From NCBI GenBank assembly GCA_003136675.1, contig PLFE01000044.1, positions 1-54,920 of the forward strand: a stretch of DNA of 54,920 nt. Reading direction: 5' to 3'. The position numbers and the translations under genes were made by a program. Shown piece after piece: positions 25,529 to 35,037 of the stretch. The DNA comes from Bryobacterales bacterium (GTDB taxonomy: Bacteria > Acidobacteriota > Terriglobia > Bryobacterales > Bryobacteraceae). The first letter of the stretch is position 1. Each line of letters starts with the position of its first letter. The notes under the pieces are model-generated. The model did no database searches and was not told the origin of the DNA. It saw only the letters and a list, made by a program, of their open reading frames with translations.

Positions 25529-26683
25529 TGCCGCGACGCCGGGCAAGATCACTCCCGACAGGAACTCAAGGGAAGCTCCGCCGCCGGTGGAGACATGCGA
25601 GATCTTATCGGCGACGCCCGCCACTTTCAGCGCTTTTTCCGAATCTCCGCCGCCCACAACGGAGATCGCTTCCGAGGCCGCTACAGCTTTGGCGATCGCG
25701 ACGGTGCCTTTGTCAAATGGAGGTTTCTCGAAAACGCCCATGGGCCCATTCCAGATGATGGTTTTGGCTTTCGCGATCTCGCTTGAGAAAAGCTCGACGG
25801 TCCGTGGACCAATATCGAGGCCCATCATGCCGTCAGGTACTATCTCCACCACCTCGCTGGCCGCGCCCTCCTTCAGTTCCGATGCAACGACATGATCTAC
25901 CGGGAGTAGTAGCTTGTCTTTATGCTCGAGAAGTAGCGTTCTGGCGAGGTCAAGCTTGTCGTCTTCGACGAGCGATTTGCCGACCGGAACGCCCTGCGAT
26001 TTAAGAAATGTGTAAGCCATCGCGCCGCCTATCAACAGACGGTCGACTATCTTGGAGAGGTTCTCGATAATTTCGATCTTATCTGAAACCTTCGCGCCGC
26101 CAAGGATAGCTACGGCTGGCCGTTGCGGATTCTGAGTGACCATCGAAAGATAGGTAAGCTCTTTCTCCATCAACAGTCCGGCGGCGGCTTCCGGCAAGAA
26201 CTCGATCATACCGACAGTGGATGCGTGGGCGCGGTGCGCTGTCCCAAAAGCATCGTTCACATAGAGGTCGCAAAGGGAAGCGAGCTGTTTAGCAAATACG
26301 GGGTCGTTCGCTTCTTCCTGGGCGTGGAACCGCAGGTTCTCAAGCAGCAGGATCTCGCCTGGTTTCGGCAGCATTGCCGAAACTTGCGCGCCCACGCAAT
26401 CGGGCGCCATGGCAACTGGCATCTTCAGCAGTTCCGAAAGGCGCAGGGCAATCGGGCGCAGGCTCATCTCCGGGTTTACCTTGCCCTTGGGCCGGCCAAG
26501 ATGTGAGGCAAGAATTAGGGCTGCTCCATGTTCCAGCGCATATTGAATGGTCGGAATCGAAGCTCTGATCCGTTTGTCGCTCGTGATCTCCTGGCCCTCG
26601 GACGCAAGAGGCACATTGAAGTCGACGCGGATAAACAGGTGCTTCCCTTTAAGGTCGAGATCTTTAATCGAAAGTTTTGACAT
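25514..26683 (-). CDS. pgk: Phosphoglycerate kinase
   Basis: Glycolytic/gluconeogenic enzyme interconverting 1,3-bisphosphoglycerate plus ADP and 3-phosphoglycerate plus ATP. 389 aa, the usual length, from the ATG at 26683 ([26 protein letters not shown]); the frame is open upstream to 26785 but that part is inside the sugar-kinase gene. The family segments are present: [69 protein letters not shown] and the nucleotide-binding [12 protein letters not shown] with the terminal [13 protein letters not shown]. The start overlaps the upstream kinase gene by 20 nt. It is not next to gap in this window. Confidence 0.96.
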   Translation of the reverse strand: MSKLSIKDLDLKGKHLFIRVDFNVPLASEGQEITSDKRIRASIPTIQYALEHGAALILASHLGRPKGKVNPEMSLRPIALRLSELLKMPVAMAPDCVGAQVSAMLPKPGEILLLENLRFHAQEEANDPVFAKQLASLCDLYVNDAFGTAHRAHASTVGMIEFLPEAAAGLLMEKELTYLSMVTQNPQRPAVAILGGAKVSDKIEIIENLSKIVDRLLIGGAMAYTFLKSQGVPVGKSLVEDDKLDLARTLLLEHKDKLLLPVDHVVASELKEGAASEVVEIVPDGMMGLDIGPRTVELFSSEIAKAKTIIWNGPMGVFEKPPFDKGTVAIAKAVAASEAISVVGGGDSEKALKVAGVADKISHVSTGGGASLEFLSGVILPGVAALTDK

Positions 26684-27617
26684 GCGGAACTTTGAGATTA
26701 GCAAGGTCGATTCCGCAAAGCCGAAATGCGTCGAGCAGCGCGCCGGAGGCCGGGTCGAGGACAGGGTCCACGCACGTGCAGCCACTCAGTTCCACAAACC
26801 GCCGAAAACGTTCCAGCAGAAACCCGCTTCGAAATGCGCCCCCGGCGTAGCTCACTTTTACGTCTTCACCAACGGGAAATATCTGTTCTCGAACACAAGC
26901 GGCGAGCATGCACAAAGACTGCGCCGCCTGATCCATGATGGCGCGTGCGATGGCGTCGCCTTGCATAGTTGCCGCGTCCACCAACATGGCAAACTGCGCG
27001 ACTCGCGACCGCGGCCAGGCCTCCGAATAGAAACGATGCAACATCGCGTTGGCGGTGGGCTCGCCACTCGCTTCGAGCAGCATCGGATGCAAATCTGTCT
27101 TCGGACCCCAACCTTCCTCGAACCGAAGCGCGGCCCTGGTGGCTTGTCTCGCGATGTCAAACGCACTGCCTTCATCGCCGAAAATGTAGCCCCAACCGCC
27201 CGCGCGAGCAAGCTTTCTGCTTGCGTTCCTTCCAAGGCTCAAAGACCCCGTCCCGGCGATCACAATGATGCCGGGCATTCCAGCAAACGCGCCCGTCAAT
27301 GCGATCTCACCGTCTGTAACGACTCTCAGATGGTCAGTCCGAAGGATGCTCCGGATTAAACCGTCTTTGTCCTCCGCCCCTCCACTCATGCCGCAGCAAA
27401 CGCCTGCGAAGCTCACGGTGGCCGGGTCGATTGATGCGGGAGCGCATGCCTGAGTCACACAGTCCGACATCACTCGCGTGAACTTGGCCGCAGCCTCATT
27501 CGCGCTCACGTGGTTGCAGGGACCGCTCCTGCCGGAGCCGACGACGGTGCCGTCTTCTCGCGCGATCAGCGCGATGGTGCTGGATTGGCCGCCGTCGACT
27601 CCGAGGAACAACTGCAT
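26664..27617 (-). CDS. BadF/BadG/BcrA/BcrD-family sugar kinase (N-acetylglucosamine kinase-like)
   Basis: 317 aa ASKHA-fold kinase. The phosphate-1 motif [14 protein letters not shown] is at residues 4-17. An adenosine/phosphate-2 motif [14 protein letters not shown] follows near 115, with [17 protein letters not shown] directly after; that block is typical of the NAGK-type branch rather than the Fe-S benzoyl-CoA reductase activators. The late glycine-rich segment is [14 protein letters not shown]. It probably phosphorylates GlcNAc or a related amino sugar from wall recycling. Its start abuts the BON gene stop with no gap and its end overlaps pgk. Confidence 0.85.
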   Translation of the reverse strand: MQLFLGVDGGQSSTIALIAREDGTVVGSGRSGPCNHVSANEAAAKFTRVMSDCVTQACAPASIDPATVSFAGVCCGMSGGAEDKDGLIRSILRTDHLRVVTDGEIALTGAFAGMPGIIVIAGTGSLSLGRNASRKLARAGGWGYIFGDEGSAFDIARQATRAALRFEEGWGPKTDLHPMLLEASGEPTANAMLHRFYSEAWPRSRVAQFAMLVDAATMQGDAIARAIMDQAAQSLCMLAACVREQIFPVGEDVKVSYAGGAFRSGFLLERFRRFVELSGCTCVDPVLDPASGALLDAFRLCGIDLANLKVPHVKTFD

Positions 27618-28166
27618 TTAAGTTTTATGCGACGGATTCTCGACCCGGAGGTTATTGACGACCGGCCCAAAGCTAAGGCTGGCTCCGCTGGCCCGTATCC
27701 CCGCGACGTTCTTTTCCGTGTCTGTGTTTACCACGCCTTCCAAAGTCACGTGCCCATTATCCACAATGATGTGGATCGGCGGAACCACTTGAATCGCGTA
27801 TTTTGAGAGCATCGGATCGCGGAATATGGCCCGCGCGGTCTGCATGCGAATGCGGTTGTCAAAGTTTGAAAGAGGCAGCACCTTCACGTCGTTCGTGACG
27901 CTGGTCACGCCCGGAGTATGTGCGACGATGCGCTTCAAATCGTTCTTCTTGTACGGCTGGGTTACTTCGCCCATGAGTTCCACGTTGCCATTGTCTACCC
28001 TTACTTTCACATCATCGAAGACTGAAAAATTCGGGTACATGCGGATCTGGTGCATCACTTGTTGAGTGAGTGGATCGCCCGGGGCAGCCGCGGGACCACT
28101 ACTCGCGCCGTAGGCTGAGGCACCGGCAATCAGTACTCCAAGACACAAACTTCTTAAGTTCTTCAT
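27618..28166 (-). CDS. Secreted protein with two BON domains
   Basis: 182 aa from the ATG at 28166, chosen over a TTG two codons upstream because a GGAG site precedes it. A signal peptide (LCLGVLIAGASAYG) is followed by two BON domains. The first is about residues 35-95 (VMHQIRMYPNFSVFDDVKVRVDNGNVELMG). The second is about 105-175 (IFRDPMLSKYAIQVVPPIHIIVDNGHVTLEGVV). BON domains bind phospholipid or periplasmic partners in proteins such as OsmY. It is adjacent to the sugar kinase gene in the same direction. Confidence 0.86.
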   Translation of the reverse strand: MKNLRSLCLGVLIAGASAYGASSGPAAAPGDPLTQQVMHQIRMYPNFSVFDDVKVRVDNGNVELMGEVTQPYKKNDLKRIVAHTPGVTSVTNDVKVLPLSNFDNRIRMQTARAIFRDPMLSKYAIQVVPPIHIIVDNGHVTLEGVVNTDTEKNVAGIRASGASLSFGPVVNNLRVENPSHKT

Positions 28167-28218
28167 TGTCAAACTCCGTTCTACTAACTTGGATGGAGCA
28201 AGACCTCGCGCGGTTTCT

Positions 28219-28890
28219 TTACACTGTTTTATCTTTCGCGTAGCAGAGCTTTTCCAGCGGGCACTCCACGCAACGCGGCTTCCTCGCTATACAAATAGCG
28301 CGACCATGCAGGATGATCTCATGTGAAAACACTATCCAGCGGTCCTGCGGCACGATGCGCATCAGGTCACGTTCGATCTTCCCCGGGTCCGATTCTTTGG
28401 TGAAATCGAGGCGTTGGGAGATCCGTTGTACGTGTGTATCGACCACCACCCCGCTGGCGATCCCGTAGGCCGTTCCGAGGACGACATTGGCGGTTTTGCG
28501 GGCCGCCCCTGGTACGGTAAGCAGTTCTTCGATGGTGCGGGGGACCGAGCCGCCGAACTCATCCACTACTTTCCTGGCCGCTCCTACGATCGACTTGGCC
28601 TTGTTGTTGAAGAACCCAGTTGATCTGATATCGTTCGCCAACACCTCCGGCCGAACGGCGGCGAAATCCTCGGGTGTCGGGTATTTCCTGAACAAACCTG
28701 GCGTCACCTCGTTCACGCGCTTGTCGGTGCATTGCGCGGAAAGGATAGTGGCCACCAGCAGTTCCCACGGTGAACTGTGGATCAGTGCGCAAGTCGCGCC
28801 GGGATACGTCCGATCCAATATTTTATAGATCTGCTCGAACCGCGCGCGTCGTTCCACCGCGGACTTCGGTCGTTTTGGTCTGGGGGTCAC
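28219..28890 (-). CDS. nth: Endonuclease III (base-excision DNA glycosylase/AP lyase)
   Basis: Removes oxidised pyrimidines and nicks the AP site. The helix-hairpin-helix is LLTVPGAARKTANVVL with the catalytic Lys; the catalytic Asp is in VVDTHVQRISQRL. The C-terminal [4Fe-4S] loop is CIARKPRCVECPLEKLC (C-x6-C-x2-C-x5-C). The early conserved block is LLVATILSAQCTDKRVN. The start is uncertain: GTG at 28890 gives 223 aa (MTPRPKRPKSAVERRARFEQ); GTG at 28923 adds 11 residues but would overlap the divergent gene at 28916. The intergenic start region is therefore very short. Confidence 0.93.
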   Translation of the reverse strand: MTPRPKRPKSAVERRARFEQIYKILDRTYPGATCALIHSSPWELLVATILSAQCTDKRVNEVTPGLFRKYPTPEDFAAVRPEVLANDIRSTGFFNNKAKSIVGAARKVVDEFGGSVPRTIEELLTVPGAARKTANVVLGTAYGIASGVVVDTHVQRISQRLDFTKESDPGKIERDLMRIVPQDRWIVFSHEIILHGRAICIARKPRCVECPLEKLCYAKDKTV

Positions 28891-28915
28891 TGGATAAGAA
28901 ATGTAGCATGGTGAA

Positions 28916-30307
28916 TTGCCCACACGTATTCTGCTCGTGCTCCTCGTGGTCCTCGCGTTCGGCGCTTCGGCTTCGCACGGTTTCCACTTCGACGATTACG
29001 AAGTGGTTCACGGAGCCAGTTGGAGCGAGTTCCAAACCCGTCCCATAACATGGCTTTCATTCGAGGCCAACCATGCGCTGGGAGAGAACCCGATTCTATG
29101 GCACCTGGTTAACCTGGCGGCGCACATCGCCGCGGTGCTTCTGCTTTATGAGCTTCTCCTGTTGTGGGCGCCTGGAGCGGCGCTGCTGGCCGCGGCGATT
29201 TTCGCCATACATCCGATACAGGCGGAATCGGTGGCTTACGTTTACTCCCGTGCCACGCTGTTCAGCACAGCTCTCTCACTCGCGGCGATGCTGTGTTGGG
29301 CGCGCGGCAGGAAACTGCTAGCCGTCGTTTGGTTTGGATTCGCTCTGCTGGCGAAAGAAGATTGCGTGCTGGTTCCCGCCATGATTCTGCTGGTGGACTA
29401 TGCATCCGGAAGACTGAAGCGCAACATCTTCCCGGCCATTGGTTCGATGGTCGCGCTCGCTGCCGCCGCAGGCGCTTGGACGCTCCTGGCCACTCGGGCG
29501 CCGCATTCGGGCGCGGGATTCAGCGCGGGGATCGCCTGGCCCAGCTATCTTCTTGACCAGGGATTCGTGATACTCCGCTACCTCAGGCTGGTGGTGCTGC
29601 CGTGGGGATTCACCATCGATCCGGAGATCCACGTCACGCTCATGCTTGCGCTGGCCTCGTGGTTCGCGCTTGCAGTTCTGGTGCTGCTTTCGAGCCGTCT
29701 ACGCGGCGGATTCTGGTTTGCGGCGGGGATCATTCTCCTGCTTCCGAGCTCTTCGGTTTTTCCAGCAGCGGACCTGGCGGCGGATCACCGTATGTATCTA
29801 CCGATGATCGCTTTCTCCACCGCGATTGCCGTGCAGGTGGTGCGCGCGCCGCGATGGGCGCAGATTGCCGTCCCCGCTGCGCTGCTGCTGGTCTCCGCCG
29901 CGCGTATGAGCGTTTGGGCGGAGGATACCAAGCTCTGGGCGGAAGCCGTCGAACGGTCTCCCGACAAAGTGCGGCCGCGCATCCAACTCGCCCGTGCGCT
30001 TGATCCAACTCAGGCGATTCAGGAACTCGATTCCGCCAATGCCAGGTTCCCCGACAACGTCGATATCGAGAACGAGCTGGGGCGGGTTGATATGGAGCTG
30101 GGACATCCCGAACAAGCGCTGGTGGAGTACGGGCGCGTTCTCGCAGTGCGGCCGGCGGACGCGCGCGCGATCAATAACCGGGCCGTCGCGCTCCAGGCGA
30201 TGGGACAATCCGCGACGGCGGAGATGGAATTTCGCAGAGCGTTAAAGGTCGATTCGTGTCTGGAAGAAGCACGCAGAAACCTGGGACTCGCGCCTTGCAA
30301 GCGATAA
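28916..30307 (+). CDS. Multi-pass TMTC/PMT-like membrane protein with C-terminal TPRs
   Basis: 463 aa, begun at TTG 28916 because an in-frame stop lies at 28904-28906 and no ATG occurs before the first membrane helix. The first loop carries the acidic pair in HFDDYEVVHG, as in GT-C glycosyltransferases of the O-mannosyltransferase group, with RPITWLSFEANHAL and FAIHPIQAESVAYVYSRATL, the TMTC-like block. About nine or ten hydrophobic segments follow to residue 345. Then come two or three TPR units (PDNVDIENELGRVDMELGHPEQALVEYG, then AINNRAVALQAMGQSATAEMEFRRALK). It is predicted to transfer a sugar from a lipid carrier to a protein; donor and target are unknown. It is convergent with the next gene, one base apart. 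Confidence 0.72.
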   Translation: MPTRILLVLLVVLAFGASASHGFHFDDYEVVHGASWSEFQTRPITWLSFEANHALGENPILWHLVNLAAHIAAVLLLYELLLLWAPGAALLAAAIFAIHPIQAESVAYVYSRATLFSTALSLAAMLCWARGRKLLAVVWFGFALLAKEDCVLVPAMILLVDYASGRLKRNIFPAIGSMVALAAAAGAWTLLATRAPHSGAGFSAGIAWPSYLLDQGFVILRYLRLVVLPWGFTIDPEIHVTLMLALASWFALAVLVLLSSRLRGGFWFAAGIILLLPSSSVFPAADLAADHRMYLPMIAFSTAIAVQVVRAPRWAQIAVPAALLLVSAARMSVWAEDTKLWAEAVERSPDKVRPRIQLARALDPTQAIQELDSANARFPDNVDIENELGRVDMELGHPEQALVEYGRVLAVRPADARAINNRAVALQAMGQSATAEMEFRRALKVDSCLEEARRNLGLAPCKR

Positions 30308-30308
30308 C

Positions 30309-30995
30309 TTACGGAGTTGTAAACTGCACTTCCGGCGTCGCGTTCTGCCAATCCGGCATCTCGTAGATCTTGAGCTTGGTATTCAGCGGCTCGGTCATTT
30401 CCTTGGATTCGTAGCTGCCGAGGGAGCCGATTTTGAAGGTAAAGGTACCTACCGAATCCTCTTCCGACCGCGACGTACTGGCCCAGATGGTTACCGTTGC
30501 CGAAAGATCATCCAGCTCATCAGGCGAGTGATTCACCACCACAAAGCGCGCCTGCGGCTTCTTTTTTGAATCGAGCACGAGGCGCAGGCCCACCACTTCC
30601 ACCACCTTTTGAAGGGGATTGCTCAGTTTGGTGCGGGCCACATTGGCGGCGGGATCGAGCCCCGTCGAGGTAGCTGCCTTGCGGTTTCCAAAATAGGTGA
30701 TGCCGTAGTAGATTCCTAACCCGATTCCGGCAATGGCAAAGAAGAAGACGATGGTAAGAAGCCATGTGGGAAGGCCGGCCGATGGAGCAGTTTGCTGGGG
30801 CGCAGGGCGAACGGGGACGGGCTCCGGGTCCGGCTGCACCACATGAACAGGCGGCGGAATAGCCGGTGGAACTGGCTGCGGAGCAGGCGCCTTGACTTCT
30901 TCTTCAGGCGCATCAAAAGGGACGCCGCAGGACTGGCAAACGACGGCAGAGGGACGGTTGTCTTGACCGCAGCGAGTGCATATCCAGGAGAACAT
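30309..30995 (-). CDS. Zinc-ribbon, single-pass membrane protein of unknown function
   Basis: 228 aa. The N-terminal zinc ribbon is CTRCGQ...VCQSCG (two CxxC pairs within the first 25 residues), then a Pro/Val-rich linker (about 30-75), one transmembrane helix (TWLLTIVFFFAIAGIGLGIYYGI) and a beta-rich extracytoplasmic domain (residues 120-228) with GLRLVLDSKKKPQARFVVVNHSPDE, resembling FxLYD-like folds. The topology puts the ribbon in the cytoplasm. It is nine bases after the DUF6807 gene and probably the last gene of the icd-purE-purK operon. Confidence 0.72.
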   Translation of the reverse strand: MFSWICTRCGQDNRPSAVVCQSCGVPFDAPEEEVKAPAPQPVPPAIPPPVHVVQPDPEPVPVRPAPQQTAPSAGLPTWLLTIVFFFAIAGIGLGIYYGITYFGNRKAATSTGLDPAANVARTKLSNPLQKVVEVVGLRLVLDSKKKPQARFVVVNHSPDELDDLSATVTIWASTSRSEEDSVGTFTFKIGSLGSYESKEMTEPLNTKLKIYEMPDWQNATPEVQFTTP

Positions 30996-31004
30996 GCCCT
31001 TAGA

Positions 31005-31907
31005 CTAGCGCAGTGTCCATGCCCGGTAGAGGTCGGAAATCTTTGCCCCCGACGCGTCTCCGGCGTGCAGAATGACGCGATACCGGAAGTGCAGGCTTTG
31101 GCCTTGCGGTAACTTGAGCGAACCGTCGGCGGCGCTGTTGTTTGTGAAGAACTTCACGCCAAAGATGTTGGCCGCCAGCAGCCCGTAATCTCGCACATGC
31201 CAGTAGGTGGGATGACGCGGATTGTCCGGATGATCGAAGACCGCGACCCCCGCCGTGCCGGTCCCGATTTTTCCTGAAACATCCACCCAGTCGGCGCGCT
31301 TCCCCCAGCAGCCGGCTTCTTGATGGCAGCCTTCTGAACTGGTCATTTGATCCAGCTCGCGGGCGAGGCGGATGCCCAGGACGCCATCCTTCTCGTCGCC
31401 AAACGTCACGTCTTCGCGCGCCGTCAGGACGATGTCCACGTCCACGATGCGCGGGTCTCCTCGTTGAAAAACGAACCCGCGCTTTTCGCTGATCAGAACA
31501 TGGCCGGCAGGGTCGCGCCAGTCGATCGCGGCCTTGATGGTTCCCGCTTCAGCGCCGCCATCGGCTTGCTCGATGCCGGTAACAACCTGGTGCCCCATGT
31601 TGTCTTTGTGGTAACTGGGGTCGGAGTTCCAGAAGTCGATCCCGTTCACTAACGAATGCGCGAACCACAGGCCGCGGTGATGGATATGGTCGCGCGGGTC
31701 CTTGTTATTGGTTTCCATGGGCCAGTGGCGCGTGACCTCCGTTCCGTTGGCCACGCGCAAGGGCCATAGATAGGGCTTAGTTACTGACGGTCCGAAGTAG
31801 AATGTGCTTGCGTCTTTGCCATCTATCTGCACGGCGATGTGGTCGCCTCCGTTGCTCACTTGAACCTGGGCGATTAGTGGAATAGCAAGAAAAACAGCAG
31901 GTAACAT
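31005..31907 (-). CDS. DUF6807 (PmoA-family) secreted protein
   Basis: 300 aa with a short signal peptide (MLPAVFLAIPLIAQ). The family blocks are clear: RHWPMETNNKDPRDHIHHRGLWFAH, VNGIDFWNS, WYEH-type middle replaced here by DWVDVSGKIG, and VAVFDHPDNPRHPTYWHVRDYGLLAANIFG. This family is common in Acidobacteria, Planctomycetes and Bacteroidetes near carbohydrate genes and is often labelled methane oxygenase PmoA, a name without biochemical support here. The conserved His residues in DHIHHRG suggest metal or sugar binding. It begins four bases after purK. Confidence 0.85.
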   Translation of the reverse strand: MLPAVFLAIPLIAQVQVSNGGDHIAVQIDGKDASTFYFGPSVTKPYLWPLRVANGTEVTRHWPMETNNKDPRDHIHHRGLWFAHSLVNGIDFWNSDPSYHKDNMGHQVVTGIEQADGGAEAGTIKAAIDWRDPAGHVLISEKRGFVFQRGDPRIVDVDIVLTAREDVTFGDEKDGVLGIRLARELDQMTSSEGCHQEAGCWGKRADWVDVSGKIGTGTAGVAVFDHPDNPRHPTYWHVRDYGLLAANIFGVKFFTNNSAADGSLKLPQGQSLHFRYRVILHAGDASGAKISDLYRAWTLR

Positions 31908-31911
31908 CAGC

Positions 31912-33042
31912 TCACCTCACGAGCGCCGAGCGGGCTCTCCAGGCACATGCTTCGGCTTCGGCCGCGGTTCCCGCCAGCGCCGTGATGTGACCCATCTTCC
32001 TGCCGGGACGCGGTTCCATCTTACCGTAGAGGTGGAGCTTGGCGTTGCTTGTTGCGAGGGCCGCGGCCCAATCGGGTTCTCCCGCCGACCAGAGGTCGCC
32101 CAGCAGATTCGTCATCGCCGCGGGACAGAACTGTGTGGTCTCGCCAAGAGGCAGCCCGCAGACGGCGCGCAACTGCTGTTCGAACTGGCTGGTGATGCAG
32201 GCGTCGATCGTGAAGTGCCCGGAGTTGTGGGGCCGCGGCGCGAGTTCGTTGATGAGCAGATTCCCGTCCTTCGTGAGAAAGAATTCCACGCAGAGAACGC
32301 CTGCTACCTGCATTTGATCGAGCACGCCACGGGCGATCTTTACCGCGTCCCGTTCGATCTCGGGTGGGATGCCGGCGGGTGCCGTAGTCAAGTCCAGAAT
32401 GCCGCGCACGTGATGGTTGCGGACAGCGCCCCAGTGGGCAAACGTGCCATCTTCCGCGCGCGCCGCGACGACGGAGAGTTCCCACTCGAAATCGATACGC
32501 CGTTCCAGAACCGCTTCCTGGGAGAGTTGCGACCATGCCGCTTCGGCTTCATCAGCCTTCGAGATCGGGAACTGGCCCTTGCCGTCATAACCGAATCCGG
32601 CGGACTTGAGAATAGCTGGCGCGCCGATGCTGGTCAGCGCCCGGTTTAACTGGTCCAATGAAGAAACGGACGCGAACGGCGCAACAGGGAAACCGTGCTG
32701 CGCCAGGTAGTTCTTCTCCCGCAGGCGATGCTGGGAGATGTGGAGCACCTCGCCCGAAGGCCGCACCGGCGCGCGGCTGGCCGCCGCATCGGCGGTCGCC
32801 GCGGGTACGTTCTCGAACTCAAAGGTGACCACGTCTACGTTTGACGCGAACAGCCGCACGGCGTCCAGATCGCTATATTCCGCTTGAATTTCAACGTCCG
32901 CAATTTGACCGGTGGGCGTGTCCAGATCCGGCGAAAAAGTGTGCACCCGGTAACCCATGCGGCGCGCGGCGATGGCAAACATTCGCCCCAGTTGGCCGCT
33001 GCCGAGAACGCCGATGGTCGCGCCGGGGAGCACCGGACTCAA
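31912..33042 (-). CDS. purK: N5-carboxyaminoimidazole ribonucleotide synthase
   Basis: ATP-grasp enzyme of purine synthesis that carboxylates AIR with bicarbonate; 376 aa. It has the N-terminal [25 protein letters not shown]-grasp blocks [12 protein letters not shown] and [18 protein letters not shown], the metal/ATP segment [34 protein letters not shown] with ligands Glu and Asn, and the C-terminal [19 protein letters not shown]. The start overlaps the purE stop (ATGA at 33039-33042), the usual purEK arrangement. Confidence 0.96.
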   Translation of the reverse strand: MSPVLPGATIGVLGSGQLGRMFAIAARRMGYRVHTFSPDLDTPTGQIADVEIQAEYSDLDAVRLFASNVDVVTFEFENVPAATADAAASRAPVRPSGEVLHISQHRLREKNYLAQHGFPVAPFASVSSLDQLNRALTSIGAPAILKSAGFGYDGKGQFPISKADEAEAAWSQLSQEAVLERRIDFEWELSVVAARAEDGTFAHWGAVRNHHVRGILDLTTAPAGIPPEIERDAVKIARGVLDQMQVAGVLCVEFFLTKDGNLLINELAPRPHNSGHFTIDACITSQFEQQLRAVCGLPLGETTQFCPAAMTNLLGDLWSAGEPDWAAALATSNAKLHLYGKMEPRPGRKMGHITALAGTAAEAEACAWRARSALVR

Positions 33043-33533
33043 GTAAGCTTCTCTTGCTCGATCCGCTCGGCAGTTTCGCGGCGATAGTTCAAAAGTTTTT
33101 GGCGAAGGTTGCTATCGGCCAGAGCCAGAATCTGGGCCGCCAGAATGCCCGCATTCTTCGCGCCGGCGGGACCAATTGACATGGTTGCGACCGGCACGCC
33201 CGTCGGCATCTGGACGATCGAGAGCAGGGAATCCACGCCGCGCAGGACCCGGCTCTCGACCGGCACTCCAATCACCGGCAGCAGAGTGAGCGCAGCCATC
33301 ATTCCGGGTAAGTGCGCCGCGCCGCCGGCCCCGGCGATGATCACATGAAGGCCCCGTGCTTCCGCGGACTTCGCATAATCGAACATGATTTCCGGCGTGC
33401 GATGCGCCGATACGATCCGAGCTTCATGCTTGATGCCGAACTCGGCAAGGATGTGGCTGGCGAACTGCATAGTCTCCCAGTCGGACTTGCCGCCCATGAC
33501 TATGCCCACTACGGCCGTCGATTCGTTGCCCAT
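33039..33533 (-). CDS. purE: N5-CAIR mutase
   Basis: 164 aa class I PurE, partner of PurK: it moves the carboxylate of N5-CAIR to C4 to give CAIR. Signature segments are [17 protein letters not shown] (the usual GSxSD region, here with GGKSD), [62 protein letters not shown] and [21 protein letters not shown]. The catalytic His in SAHRTP is present. The ATG immediately follows the isocitrate dehydrogenase stop with no gap. Confidence 0.96.
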   Translation of the reverse strand: MGNESTAVVGIVMGGKSDWETMQFASHILAEFGIKHEARIVSAHRTPEIMFDYAKSAEARGLHVIIAGAGGAAHLPGMMAALTLLPVIGVPVESRVLRGVDSLLSIVQMPTGVPVATMSIGPAGAKNAGILAAQILALADSNLRQKLLNYRRETAERIEQEKLT

Positions 33534-34988
33534 CTATTGACCTTGTACCTGCGAGTAGCCTGACTTGCCGTCGAAGTTGCGCAGCGTTTCGATTTTGACT
33601 ATATCGTACCCCGCGTCGACAACCTTATCCATCAGCGCCAGGATTTGTTTCTGGGTCACCAGCGTTCCGGGTTTGGCCTTGTTGGTGAAGCGGCACTGGT
33701 TGCTGTCTGTGGTAAAGGTCTCCTCCATAAATTCCGGCCAAATCGCAACACCCCGGTTGGAGACCACGGTGAGCTCCAGACCGTCGTGGGAAACGTGATG
33801 CAACTTATCCCCGAAGACTTTCCCGTTGTGTTCCCTGGTGCCGATGTAGAGATCGACGCCGACTAAGTCGACTTTCACGTCGGGCGTGGGCTTCAGGGTC
33901 CATTCCTTGCGTTTCACCGCGTCCTTCGAATAAGACGCAGGTTTTAGGGTTTCCGGCTTCTGACCCATGCGCGCCACAACGGCCTGCGCGAATTCTTTCG
34001 TGCCCACTTTCTCACGGCTGACGCCTGCCTTATAAATGTCGTATGTGTGGACGCCGTCCTCTAAAGTTTTCAGCCACGCATTGTGCACGCGGTCCGCCGC
34101 TTCAATTTGACCCAGATGCACCAGCATCATCACGCCGCCCAGCAGCAAGCCCGAGGGGTTGGCCAGGTTTTGTCCCGCGCGCCGAGGGGCGGAGCCGTGG
34201 ATGGCTTCGAACATCGAGCAGGCCGTGCCGATGTTCGCGGACCCCGCGAGCCCCACCGAACCGGCGATCTGGGCAGCCACGTCGGAAAGGATATCGCCGT
34301 AGAGATTGGCCATCACAAGGACGTCGAAGGCTTCCGGCGTATCGGCGAGTTTGGCCGCGCCGATATCGACAATCCAATGCTCATTGACGATCTCGGGGTA
34401 TTCGGCGGCGATTTCATCGAATACCTTATGGAAGAGACCGTCGGTCATCTTCATGATGTTGTCTTTGCTGAAGCAGGTGACCTTCTTGCGGTTATTGATT
34501 TTGGCGTATTCGAAGGCGAAGCGGACGATCTTCTCGCAGCCGGGGCGCGAAATGAGTTTCAGGCATTCGGTGACCTCCGGACTGAGCTGGTATTCAATGC
34601 CAGCGTAGAGATCCTCTTCGTTTTCGCGGACGATGATCACGTCCATTTTGGTGTGTTTGGTATCGACGAAGGGCGCGTAAGAGACGCAGGGCCGCACGTT
34701 GGCGTAGAGGCCCAGCTTCTTGCGCGCGGTGACGTTGAGGCTTTTGAAGCCGCCGCCCTGCGGGGTCGTGATCGGCGCTTTGTAGAAAACCTTGGTGCGG
34801 CGCAGGGACTCCCAGGCGCTGGGATCGATGCCGGCGGGGTTCCCGCGCAGGTAGACTTTCTCGCCGATCTCGATGGTTTCAATTTCGAATTGCGCTCCGC
34901 CTTCGGCGAGGATGTGGAGCGAGGCCTCCATGATTTCGGGGCCGATGCCGTCGCCGTGCGCGACCGTGATGGGTGTTTTTAGGCTCAT
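33534..34988 (-). CDS. icd: NADP-type isocitrate dehydrogenase
   Basis: TCA-cycle enzyme converting isocitrate to 2-oxoglutarate. 484 aa, the longer Thermus/alpha-type class rather than the 416-aa E. coli type. Residues: VAHGDGIGPEIMEAS (start), SLNVTARKKLGLYANVRPC substrate loop, VDTKHTKMDVIIVRENEEDLYAGIEYQL, YGDILSDVAAQIAGSVGLAGSANIG with the metal Asp residues, and FEAIHGSAPRRAG...NPSGLLLGGVMML. A C-terminal domain of about 140 residues (LYIGTREHNGKVFGDKLHHV) is typical of this class. It is the first gene of the minus-strand run and is linked without a gap to purE. Confidence 0.93.
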   Translation of the reverse strand: MSLKTPITVAHGDGIGPEIMEASLHILAEGGAQFEIETIEIGEKVYLRGNPAGIDPSAWESLRRTKVFYKAPITTPQGGGFKSLNVTARKKLGLYANVRPCVSYAPFVDTKHTKMDVIIVRENEEDLYAGIEYQLSPEVTECLKLISRPGCEKIVRFAFEYAKINNRKKVTCFSKDNIMKMTDGLFHKVFDEIAAEYPEIVNEHWIVDIGAAKLADTPEAFDVLVMANLYGDILSDVAAQIAGSVGLAGSANIGTACSMFEAIHGSAPRRAGQNLANPSGLLLGGVMMLVHLGQIEAADRVHNAWLKTLEDGVHTYDIYKAGVSREKVGTKEFAQAVVARMGQKPETLKPASYSKDAVKRKEWTLKPTPDVKVDLVGVDLYIGTREHNGKVFGDKLHHVSHDGLELTVVSNRGVAIWPEFMEETFTTDSNQCRFTNKAKPGTLVTQKQILALMDKVVDAGYDIVKIETLRNFDGKSGYSQVQGQ

Positions 34989-35037
34989 GATGTGGAATGG
35001 ATCTTGAAGGGAAAGGATATCAGGGTGCAGGTTGATC

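Noticed and set aside
26684-26785. Longer N-terminus for pgk
   Set aside because: The added 34 residues are a shadow of the sugar kinase gene; MSKLSIKD at 26683 is the family start.
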